This document shows, piece by piece, positions 1-7,325 of a stretch of 20,605 nucleotides of DNA. Made by a program: the position numbers and the translations under genes. Source of the stretch: JACMRI01 sp043778625 (GTDB lineage: Bacteria > Bacteroidota > Bacteroidia > UBA4408). The notes beneath the pieces were generated by a model. It worked only from the letters and a program-made list of their open reading frames with translations. It did no database searches and was not told the origin of the DNA. How positions within the stretch are numbered: position 1 is the stretch's first letter; each line of letters begins with the position of its first letter. The stretch covers positions 1-20,605 of the forward strand of contig JAYWFU010000081.1 of the NCBI GenBank assembly GCA_043778625.1, read 5' to 3'.

Positions 1-1
1 T

Positions 2-82
2 ATGAAAGAAAATATTTTTGAAAACTTAGTGCAAAGAATGGTATTGGCAAATCCGTGTACGTACAAAATGATTATTAAGTAA
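2..82 (+). CDS. Possible 3' end of an upstream gene (partial)
   Basis: An open frame enters from the left edge and ends at TAA 80-82. The visible 26 residues contain no recognisable domain. The ATG at 2-4 may be an internal methionine, so the true start is probably outside the window. The next ATG (83-85) follows the stop directly, an arrangement common between cotranscribed genes. This is weak evidence, and the stretch could also be noncoding leader of the next gene. Confidence 0.3.
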   Translation: MKENIFENLVQRMVLANPCTYKMIIK

Positions 83-105
83 ATGCCTAGGTCAGAAAAA
101 TCATT

Positions 106-1251
106 TTGATTTTTACACTTCTTTTTTTACAAGATGCAATAACAGCTCAAAATAGTTTGGATAAATTGATGGTAGAGCGTACACCAAATTGTAACGACAT
201 TCGATTAAATTGCGAATATTTAATCAATAAATATTACGCTACTAATACTTACGACTCTATAGATATTATTAGTGATTATTGGTTAAGTAAATGTAATGAA
301 GTTGGGGATTTAGTACAACATATTAAATTACTTAATGCTATTAGAACGCATAAGTTTACTGAACAAAAATATGATACTGTAGTTAATAATTACATAACTG
401 ACCTTGGTTTTATGAACTCATCATTTAATCATTGTGGAACATCTATTCTATGGTTTCATCACAACTCATCAAATCTCTTTATAAAAAGGTACGCTACTGA
501 TTTGTTAAAAAATCAATCGCCTGATTCAATTGAATATATGGTTTGTCAATTATTTTCTGATGATGTAGAAGGTGTTTTTAAAAACCTTCAAAATACAAAC
601 ACTTACAAAAACTCACTTATTAAAAAGAATTACATCAATAAGGTAAACAAATGCGTGAAAATGATTGAGCTTAATCGCGCCATAGTTGTGGGTAGTTGGA
701 TGCCATTAGGTAATTTGAATATATTTGGAACACACCCCTTAGTTGGGTTTGAAATAGGGGCTAAAAAATGGAATACCTACTTTAATATTAACTTAGGTTT
801 CTCTTTTTTACAAGCATCTAGCAAATATTATTTTGTAACGAATAATTCACTTGTAGCTACAAAATATCATATTGGCATACATAGTGAATTAAGTGTTGAG
901 CCTATTGTTAAAAAAATAAATTATAATGATTTTATAGTTATTGGCGGAGTAGGGGGTAGCCAACTTAATTTTGGAATTGTAAATACTAAGAATAAAAATA
1001 CACTTAACGACACTCCTAAATCAGCGAAGACAATAGTATACTCTATTGGCTTGGGATATAAACGTAATGTGAGTAAAAAAAATGCACGCTACTATTATGG
1101 AATAAATGCTAAATATAATTTGGCTAATTTTAAAAACATGGGCGGTACTAATCTATCGGGTAATTTTACAACACTAACCTTGCTTTTAGGTTTTAATAGT
1201 AACGAAAACAAGAAATATGCTTTACATAGTTTACATTATTACAATTATTAA
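106..1251 (+). CDS. Secreted protein of unknown function with a barrel-like C-terminal half
   Basis: I do not recognise a family. The N-terminus (LIFTLLFLQDAITAQ) is the hydrophobic core and Ala-x-Ala/Gln cleavage region of a signal peptide, so the protein is probably exported. Residues about 18-190 are charged and helix-like. Residues about 195-370 alternate glycine-rich and aromatic strands (for example GFEIGAKKWNTYFNINLGF), as in an outer-membrane or PorT-like beta-barrel. The start is doubtful. The coordinate used is a TTG codon. The frame is open back to just after TAG 88-90 and encodes the usual basic, hydrophobic start of a signal peptide (VRKIIL), but it contains no ATG. An ATG at 83-85 lies one base out of frame, and one extra A in the A run at 96-100 would join it. 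The gene may be mutated, or the assembly may have a homopolymer error. Confidence 0.75.
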   Translation: MIFTLLFLQDAITAQNSLDKLMVERTPNCNDIRLNCEYLINKYYATNTYDSIDIISDYWLSKCNEVGDLVQHIKLLNAIRTHKFTEQKYDTVVNNYITDLGFMNSSFNHCGTSILWFHHNSSNLFIKRYATDLLKNQSPDSIEYMVCQLFSDDVEGVFKNLQNTNTYKNSLIKKNYINKVNKCVKMIELNRAIVVGSWMPLGNLNIFGTHPLVGFEIGAKKWNTYFNINLGFSFLQASSKYYFVTNNSLVATKYHIGIHSELSVEPIVKKINYNDFIVIGGVGGSQLNFGIVNTKNKNTLNDTPKSAKTIVYSIGLGYKRNVSKKNARYYYGINAKYNLANFKNMGGTNLSGNFTTLTLLLGFNSNENKKYALHSLHYYNY

Positions 1252-1439
1252 TTTAGCTGCAAAGCATTAATAGGTAGGCGTGATGTGCATTTCAAATGAA
1301 TGACTGAAGTGGATAAGAGATGTTTATTTAGGTTCGTTGCTACTGCCAGTTACAGTATTATGATTACTTGTAGATGTACATAAAAACAACAAAACCATTT
1401 ACCTTACAAAATTTGTTTCGGACACTACTGATATTAATG

Positions 1440-1447
1440 TATTTTTA
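1440..1447 (+). promoter_or_regulatory. Possible -7 box for the glycan gene cluster
   Basis: TATTTTTA matches seven of eight positions of the Bacteroidota -7 consensus TAnnTTTG and lies 17 bases before the epimerase ATG. A TTTC at 1416-1419 is 20 bases upstream, and a TTTG at 1412-1415 is 24 bases upstream. In AT-rich DNA this could be chance. Confidence 0.3.
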
Positions 1448-1464
1448 GCATATAAATAATTGAT

Positions 1465-2439
1465 ATGAGCAACCACTTTACTACTAAAATTTTAATTACT
1501 GGCGGAGCTGGATTTATAGGTTGCAACTTGGCACGCTACTTTGTAGTTAAAGGGTACGAGGTGGTAGTGTTAGATAACTTTAGTACAGGTTTCAAACGGA
1601 ATATTGCTGATTTATTACCGCTAATGAATTTTACACTAATTGAGGGCGATATAACCGATTATGATACTTGCCTAAAAGCCACCGAGGGTGTACACTATGT
1701 ATTGCATCACGCGGCATTAGGCTCTGTTACACGTAGTATAGCTTTTCCCTTGGCTACTAATAAGGTTAATGTAGATGGTTTTTTGAATGTAATGCAGGCC
1801 TGTGTAGCTAATAAAGTACAGCGTTTTGTATACGCATCATCGTCATCGGTATATGGTAGTGATACTACAATGCCTAAGGTGGAGCAAACTACGGGTAGCT
1901 TACTATCGCCGTACGCAGCTACTAAAAAAGCCAACGAAATGTATGCCGATGTATACAGCCGCACTTATAATTTAGAAACAATAGGCTTACGCTATTTTAA
2001 CGTATTTGGCAATTATCAAAACCCATTAGGTCAGTACGCCGCAGTAATACCATTGTTTATACAAAGTTTATTAAAACAAGAACAGCCCACCATATACGGC
2101 GATGGCGAAAACACACGCGATTTTACTTACGTGCAAAATGTGGTGCGAGCCAATGTATGCGCTATTGAAGCCGACATGAGTACCCAAAACTCCATAGTGT
2201 GTAACGTAGCCTATGGCAGTACAATATCTATTAATAATTTGTTTAACACCATAGCGCAAACATTGGGTATTACTAACATTAAGCCTGTGTACGCTACTCC
2301 TCGCAAGGGAGATATTAAGGATAGTTATGCTAACATTGCATTAGCCAAACGGTTGTTAAATTACCAATCGGAGGTTGATGTAGAAGAGGGCTTAAAACGC
2401 ACCGTTGCATTTTATCAACACCATAAAGTAGAATATTAA
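1465..2439 (+). CDS. wbpP: UDP-N-acetylglucosamine 4-epimerase, WbpP-like (SDR family)
   Basis: This is an extended short-chain dehydrogenase/reductase that probably interconverts UDP-GlcNAc and UDP-GalNAc (or the uronic acid forms) with bound NAD, supplying a sugar donor in the cytoplasm for a surface polysaccharide. The Rossmann motif GGAGFIG is at residues 13-19, an acidic NAD ribose ligand is at D37, the catalytic Ser is in the 125-128 serine run, and YxxxK is Y150/K154. The segment HHAALGSVTRSI (81-92) and GLRYFNVFGNYQNP (174-187) closely resemble Pseudomonas WbpP. S287 in GDIKDS occupies the place where WbpP has a small residue that admits N-acetylated sugars. The length of 324 residues is normal. 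The stop overlaps the next start by one base (TAATG), so translation is probably coupled. Plain UDP-glucose 4-epimerase is the main alternative. Confidence 0.88.
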   Translation: MSNHFTTKILITGGAGFIGCNLARYFVVKGYEVVVLDNFSTGFKRNIADLLPLMNFTLIEGDITDYDTCLKATEGVHYVLHHAALGSVTRSIAFPLATNKVNVDGFLNVMQACVANKVQRFVYASSSSVYGSDTTMPKVEQTTGSLLSPYAATKKANEMYADVYSRTYNLETIGLRYFNVFGNYQNPLGQYAAVIPLFIQSLLKQEQPTIYGDGENTRDFTYVQNVVRANVCAIEADMSTQNSIVCNVAYGSTISINNLFNTIAQTLGITNIKPVYATPRKGDIKDSYANIALAKRLLNYQSEVDVEEGLKRTVAFYQHHKVEY

Positions 2440-3239
2440 TGCAGCCCTTAGTAAGCATAATTACCGTATGTTATAACGCTCACAAACACTTAGAAGAGTG
2501 CATGAATAGTGTGTTGGCACAGAACTACCCAAATGTTGAATACTTATTGGTAGATGGAAATTCTAAAGACGGCACACTACAAATAATACAACGATTAGCC
2601 GCACAACACCCCAAAATAAGTTATATAAGCGAACCTGACAAAGGCATATACGATGCCATGAACAAAGGTATGCGCATGGCAAAAGGCGACATTATAGCCT
2701 GCGTAAACGCTGACGATTACTTAGCACACACTAACGTAATAACCGATGCCGTAAACCTCATGCACACCTCCGCTGCTGATGTAGTACACGCTAACATTGT
2801 GCAACAAATTGAAATAGGAGCGTTACGTTTTCAAAAAAAACAAACCTCTAATTTTGCTGACATTAAGCGTAACATGCAATTGGTGCAGGGTACAAGCTTT
2901 TGGACTAAAAATGCAGTGCAACAAATTGGTTGGTTTAATTTAGCCTATAAAATTGTGGCTGATTATGATTATGTGCTACGTGGCGTGGCATTAAATTTAA
3001 AATTTGTAATGAGCCACGATGTGTGGTTAATGTTTCGCATAGGCGGAATAAGTACCACCACTTGCAGGTCGAGTAACGAAAATAGGCAACTAGCCCTAGC
3101 GCACCACACAGGCATGTACTGGAACTATACCAAAAGGTATTATACCTGTATATTAAAATCGTTTGTTAAAAAACACATTACTAAAACTCAACTAACACCA
3201 CACTATTTAATAGCAAAAGGTTGGCAACAACTTACGTAA
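2439..3239 (+). CDS. Glycosyltransferase family 2
   Basis: This is a GT-A fold enzyme that transfers a sugar from a nucleotide donor onto a growing glycan at the cytoplasmic membrane face. The family signature SIITVCYN is at residues 6-13, DGNSKDGT at 39-46, and the segment DKGIYDAMNKGM at 67-78 is typical of WcaE-like enzymes. The metal-binding DxD position reads N-A-D-D (90-93), an accepted variant. No membrane segments are obvious in the 266 residues, and the length suits the single-domain class. It starts inside the stop of the epimerase gene and ends 3 bases before the next glycosyltransferase, so the three genes form one operon. Donor and acceptor cannot be read from the sequence. GalNAc from the epimerase product is a reasonable guess only. 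Confidence 0.9.
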   Translation: MQPLVSIITVCYNAHKHLEECMNSVLAQNYPNVEYLLVDGNSKDGTLQIIQRLAAQHPKISYISEPDKGIYDAMNKGMRMAKGDIIACVNADDYLAHTNVITDAVNLMHTSAADVVHANIVQQIEIGALRFQKKQTSNFADIKRNMQLVQGTSFWTKNAVQQIGWFNLAYKIVADYDYVLRGVALNLKFVMSHDVWLMFRIGGISTTTCRSSNENRQLALAHHTGMYWNYTKRYYTCILKSFVKKHITKTQLTPHYLIAKGWQQLT

Positions 3240-3242
3240 CAC

Positions 3243-4316
3243 ATGGTAGTTGGGCATTATATATGGAGCGCAGGCATTGGTGGTATTGAAAAACTAACCA
3301 TTGACTTAGCACGCACACAAACTCTAAACGGAATTACACCACACCTATTAATAGGTAAAAATAAAGGCGAGTGGCTACCAGTGGTACAGCAGGGGTTTAA
3401 GTACACGTGTTGTAATTTGAGCAACGGATACTTTACATCGTTACAATCGTTGCGTAGTATGCGCAGTTTTTTTGCTACTGTTGATGTAATACACCTGCAC
3501 ACGTTTCATCCTATGGTATGCTGGTGTGCCATGCGTAGCGGTAAGCCAATAGTGTATCATGTGCATGGCAATTGGACGTCGGGCCGGGCAGAAAAAATTA
3601 CCGACAAAATCAAAAGATATTTATTACGTACATTTTTAACTAAATACGTACGCATAGTTTTATTTAATTCGGCATACACACAACAGCGTTTTAGTGCATT
3701 ATTTAACTTAGATACTAATATAAATTGTGTTATACACAATGGTTGTGTGGCTGTTGCGCCTATTAATAACCAAGTATCTACTACTAAATTTGTAGTGGGT
3801 AGTTGCGGACGCTTAGCCACCGTAAAGCGCATGGATAGGGTGTTATTTGCATTTACATTATTTGCCAAAAATAAAACTGATGTACAACTTACACTAGTAG
3901 GCGATGGCCCATTAATGAACGAACTAAAATTATTAGCTAAGCAACTAAATATTACTAAACTAGTAAATTTTGTAGGGGCTAGTAATAACGTAACTAACGA
4001 ACTTGCACAATTTACGGTAGCGGTATTAGGTAGCCAAGGCGAATCATTTGGATTAGTAGCAATTGAATGCCTGCAACAAAACAAACCTACCCTAGTGTAT
4101 GCTGATGGCGGAGGCTTAACCGAAATTATGCAATTAGTAGATGCTAAAAACATTACCAATAACGATGATGATATGAGCAACTTACTTAATGTATATTACT
4201 TGCAGTGGAAGGCCAATAATTTGAATTTTGAATTTACCCCACATTGGCGCAACTACTTTAGTATAAACCGTTTTGAGAGAGACGTAGCAAATGTTTACAC
4301 ACAAGTTTTACAGTAA
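3243..4316 (+). CDS. Glycosyltransferase family 4 (GT-B fold)
   Basis: This is a retaining GT-B glycosyltransferase of 357 residues. The N-terminal acceptor domain begins with the glycine-rich loop SAGIGGIEK (9-17). The C-terminal donor domain contains VGSCGRLATVKRMD (185-198), VGDGP (219-223) and the family E-x7-E motif ESFGLVAIE (267-275), whose glutamates contact the nucleotide sugar. It starts 3 bases after the stop of the GT2 gene and should be cotranscribed with it and the epimerase. The last 9 bases overlap tail to tail with comEC on the other strand, leaving no room for a separate terminator between them. The sugar transferred is unknown. The cluster lacks a visible polymerase, flippase or sugar-phosphate transferase, so it is likely an accessory piece of a larger pathway. 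Confidence 0.92.
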   Translation: MVVGHYIWSAGIGGIEKLTIDLARTQTLNGITPHLLIGKNKGEWLPVVQQGFKYTCCNLSNGYFTSLQSLRSMRSFFATVDVIHLHTFHPMVCWCAMRSGKPIVYHVHGNWTSGRAEKITDKIKRYLLRTFLTKYVRIVLFNSAYTQQRFSALFNLDTNINCVIHNGCVAVAPINNQVSTTKFVVGSCGRLATVKRMDRVLFAFTLFAKNKTDVQLTLVGDGPLMNELKLLAKQLNITKLVNFVGASNNVTNELAQFTVAVLGSQGESFGLVAIECLQQNKPTLVYADGGGLTEIMQLVDAKNITNNDDDMSNLLNVYYLQWKANNLNFEFTPHWRNYFSINRFERDVANVYTQVLQ

Positions 4317-6251
4317 CGACTGTTGCCAAAAACCATTAGCAATTAAATGATTGCTATGTAATTGCGAAGCATAGTATTTATTATTAAACCATAATTGTTG
4401 TGCTGTTTTTGTTGTTGCATACTTAGTGTTGTTAATACTCAAACTACCATTTATACTTACATTTTTTAATTTATAATTAGGTAAGTTAATTATTGATGTA
4501 GTAGTAAAATTAGTAATGTAATGCTGCTCGTTATAAGTACTAATTTGTTGCATTATTTTTTCGTCTACGCTGTGGGTATAGTATAACTGCGCATTGTGGC
4601 GGTTAGTAACATATATGCCTAACGAATTTTTGTGTGCATACACTATCATTGAGTGTTGATGCGTTACACTATAATAAAACCACGCTTGATACATTAGTAA
4701 TACGCAGATGCTAAGTTGCGTGTAAATAAAATACTGCTTATTACGTGTAATAATTAATGCTAACAACAATGCTAAAGTAACGTAGCATAATACCACTGTA
4801 TAATTGCTAATAGCATATACATGGCTTACTGCACCAGGTAATTGAGCTATAGCAGCAGTTATCCAGTTCATTAATTGTATGGCTAACGATAGCATGTACG
4901 AACTAGCAAAACCTAATACTGGTACGGGGCTTAATGCTAATACTACAATAGCGCAATACATAATAATTTCTGACAGGCCAATACATAAAATATTACTTAC
5001 CAAAAAATAATTACTAAACGTGTGACTATACAACAATAATAATGGTGTGGTAAACAACTGTGCCGAAACACTTACCGTTACTAGCTCCCACAGGTAGTAC
5101 ACCGGTTTGTTGGTGGGCGAATATAACTTTTTAAGTAACGGATTTAATACCACAATACCCAATATAGCTATGTACGATAGCTGAAACCCAATATCCATAA
5201 GGCTTAGCGGATTATACAATAATAACAAAGTGGCTGATGCTACCAAGGCATTAAGTGTATTACCCTCGTTGCGAGAGATACGTGCAATAATTAAAAACGA
5301 AATCATGAACGCCGAACGTACCGCTGCTATTGGGCTACCAATAATAAATATATAACTCCACACCAGCACTAAACTCATTACATTAACCCAAATGGTACGC
5401 TTAGTATTTATATTAAACAAAGCTAATAACCACATTAGTCCACCATAAATAAGCGCCACGTGCATACCCGATACTGATAGTATGTGCATTAAACCTGTGG
5501 TTTTATAATCGTTGAGGGTAGCGTTAGTTATAAAATTATCATTACCCAAGAGCATAGCCGTAGTTATTGCCAACTCATCGTTAGTGAGATGTAGTTGTAG
5601 CAACCCAAACAATTTTTGGTTTATTTGATACGCTAATTTATTCCACGAAAAATTATTGTTTTTGCCTTCGTACACAATATCGTTAGGAGTGGCAAATGCC
5701 GTAAACGCCACGCCATGATAGCGGTAATAGTTACTTAAATTACTCCCAAACGGATTAGTAATAATTTGTGTAGAGGAAAGTGAGGTATAAAAACAAAGTG
5801 TATCATTGGGCAAAAACGATACGCTAGCGTACTCTTTTAAATACACTACTACCTCTTGAGTTAGGTTTTCTTTGTTAGTACTATCAAGTAATAGTGTTAC
5901 ATGTTTTAAATTTATTTTTAATGATTTATCGCTTGCTGAAAGTTCATTTATTATACCTGTATAATAATAGTTGTGTGAAGGATGTAACTGTACAGGCGTA
6001 GTTTGTGCTAAATAATTACAATACACACTAGTATAAATTGTGGCTACACCAACCAACAAAGTAGTAATTACGGCTGTATGTTTTTGTTTAAAAATTAAAA
6101 ATAGAATAACGCACAACCCTATTATTAACAAGGCACACAACGTAATAAGAATAACATTAGTTAGTGTGCCACGTAAGCTTACGCCTAGCACAATACCTAA
6201 CATAATAGGCAACACTATTTTTAACGACGGAAAACGCGATAACCTAAACAT
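4308..6251 (-). CDS. comEC: ComEC/Rec2 DNA-uptake channel
   Basis: ComEC is the inner-membrane channel that carries single-stranded transforming DNA into the cytoplasm. The protein has 647 residues. Hydrophobic helices occupy about 10-80, followed by a soluble OB-like DUF4131 region (about 90-190) containing NPFGSNLSNYYRYHGV (166-181). The Competence domain follows (about 225-505) with the hallmark HILSVSGMHV (256-265) and many membrane helices. The usual C-terminal metallo-beta-lactamase domain is absent, as in many Bacteroidota ComEC proteins. Instead there is a final helix near 506-528 and about 120 residues of unrecognised soluble sequence. The ATG at 6251 gives a natural membrane-protein N-terminus. 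The 3' end overlaps the GT4 gene on the other strand by 9 bases. No consensus promoter was found in 6252-6391. Confidence 0.93.
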   Translation of the reverse strand: MFRLSRFPSLKIVLPIMLGIVLGVSLRGTLTNVILITLCALLIIGLCVILFLIFKQKHTAVITTLLVGVATIYTSVYCNYLAQTTPVQLHPSHNYYYTGIINELSASDKSLKINLKHVTLLLDSTNKENLTQEVVVYLKEYASVSFLPNDTLCFYTSLSSTQIITNPFGSNLSNYYRYHGVAFTAFATPNDIVYEGKNNNFSWNKLAYQINQKLFGLLQLHLTNDELAITTAMLLGNDNFITNATLNDYKTTGLMHILSVSGMHVALIYGGLMWLLALFNINTKRTIWVNVMSLVLVWSYIFIIGSPIAAVRSAFMISFLIIARISRNEGNTLNALVASATLLLLYNPLSLMDIGFQLSYIAILGIVVLNPLLKKLYSPTNKPVYYLWELVTVSVSAQLFTTPLLLLYSHTFSNYFLVSNILCIGLSEIIMYCAIVVLALSPVPVLGFASSYMLSLAIQLMNWITAAIAQLPGAVSHVYAISNYTVVLCYVTLALLLALIITRNKQYFIYTQLSICVLLMYQAWFYYSVTHQHSMIVYAHKNSLGIYVTNRHNAQLYYTHSVDEKIMQQISTYNEQHYITNFTTTSIINLPNYKLKNVSINGSLSINNTKYATTKTAQQLWFNNKYYASQLHSNHLIANGFWQQSLL

Positions 6252-6391
6252 GCTACAAAATAATAAAAATCAACACTAGCTGAAAATAAACTTTACGACT
6301 CTTTTTTGTAAAAACATTCTCCATTTAGTTACTATATATACTAAGCATTTGCAAACACTCTTACTCGCTTGCCCCTAGTTTTAACTAACTA

Positions 6392-7186
6392 TTATTTTGA
6401 CTTGTGTTGCTTAACAACAGCCATAACAACTATGCTTAACACCACTGGAATAAGCACGCAAAGCGCTACGCTAAATTGCTGCGCAAACATTGCTTTGTAG
6501 CTTAATGTCGCTAACGTACCACCTAGTAATGGCCCCACAATAGGTATCCAAGCATATTGCCAATCAGATGTACCTTTGCCCGCAATAGGTAAAATAAAAT
6601 GGGCTAAACGTGGGCCAAAATCACGTGCAGGATTAATTGCATAACCCGTAGTGCCCCCTAACGAAAGACCAACGGCTACCACCAATCCGCCTACTACTAA
6701 TGGGTTTAAGCCTTCGGCAAATTTGTTAGACCCTATAAACATTAATCCTAGTATTAAAAAAAAAGTGCCACTAATTTCACTCAACAAATTAGTGTAACTA
6801 TTACGTATGGCAGGCCCTGTAGCAAATGCTGCTAATTTCAAATTTTTATCCTCTGTTAATTTCCAATGGGGCAAAAAATGTAGCCACACTATACTTGCGC
6901 CAACTAATGCGCCAAGCACCTGTGCTATTATATATTGTGGTACAAGTGCCCAAGCAAAATCGCCAGTGCTAGCTAACGCCAACGTAACAGCAGGATTAAG
7001 ATGTGCACCACTAATAGCACCAACGGCATACACGGCTATACTCACAGCCAAACCCCAGCCAATGGTTATTACTAACCAGCCAGCGTTTTCGGCTTTAGAG
7101 TCTTTTAATAAAACATTGGCAACTACTCCGTTACCAAATACTATTAATACTAGTGTTCCAATAAATTCGGCTACAAATGGTGTCAT
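6392..7186 (-). CDS. glpF: Aquaglyceroporin (MIP family), glycerol facilitator-like
   Basis: This is an inner-membrane channel for glycerol and small neutral solutes. The 264 residues (from the chosen start) form the duplicated six-helix MIP fold with both NPA boxes, GAHLNPAVT and GYAINPARDFGPR. The Asp directly after NPAR is typical of the glycerol-conducting subgroup. A Trp (IGWGLAV), an aromatic before the second NPA box (Tyr in place of the E. coli GlpF Phe) and the Arg of NPAR rebuild a GlpF-like selectivity filter. I chose the ATG at 7186 rather than an in-frame GTG at 7252 because MTPFVAEFIGT is the canonical family start, and because the predicted promoter lies between the two. No glycerol kinase or dehydrogenase gene is nearby, so the physiological substrate is uncertain. 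Confidence 0.92.
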   Translation of the reverse strand: MTPFVAEFIGTLVLIVFGNGVVANVLLKDSKAENAGWLVITIGWGLAVSIAVYAVGAISGAHLNPAVTLALASTGDFAWALVPQYIIAQVLGALVGASIVWLHFLPHWKLTEDKNLKLAAFATGPAIRNSYTNLLSEISGTFFLILGLMFIGSNKFAEGLNPLVVGGLVVAVGLSLGGTTGYAINPARDFGPRLAHFILPIAGKGTSDWQYAWIPIVGPLLGGTLATLSYKAMFAQQFSVALCVLIPVVLSIVVMAVVKQHKSK

Positions 7187-7216
7187 GCTTTTTTTAAGTG
7201 TTAAATGTTTTGTACA

Positions 7217-7246
7217 CAAACATAACAAGTTGATTTGAATGAACAA
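7217..7246 (-). promoter_or_regulatory. Promoter of the aquaglyceroporin gene
   Basis: Read on the - strand, TTG (7246-7244), a 19-base spacer and TATGTTTG (7224-7217) match the Bacteroidota sigma-ABfr promoter pattern. The -7 box is an exact TAnnTTTG and ends 30 bases before the chosen ATG. This supports starting the gene at 7186 rather than at the upstream GTG. Confidence 0.65.
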
Positions 7247-7325
7247 CAACACATGTTACAAATGACAAATTAAAGTAATAAATGTAATTCGTAATAAACG
7301 TTGCTTTTTACTTGAGTGTAAGTAA

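Noticed and set aside
13..20. TATTTTTG, an exact -7 box match, as a promoter for the first secreted-protein gene
   Set aside because: It lies inside the possible tail of the upstream gene, 62-85 bases before any candidate start, with no window sequence left to test a -33 element. Not strong enough to call.
3557..4180. Long open frame (207 codons) on the - strand opposite the GT4 gene
   Set aside because: It lies wholly within a strongly supported gene, its translation has no recognisable domain, and it arises because codon use in the real gene avoids stops on the complementary strand.
6320..6350. AT-rich near-palindrome (TTACTATATATACTAA) upstream of comEC as a regulatory site
   Set aside because: It has a central mismatch and low complexity, and no recognisable promoter is associated with it.
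6807..7238. 143-codon + strand frame opposite the aquaglyceroporin gene
   Set aside because: It is the mirror of an intact MIP-family gene with both NPA boxes, and its translation shows no domain of its own.
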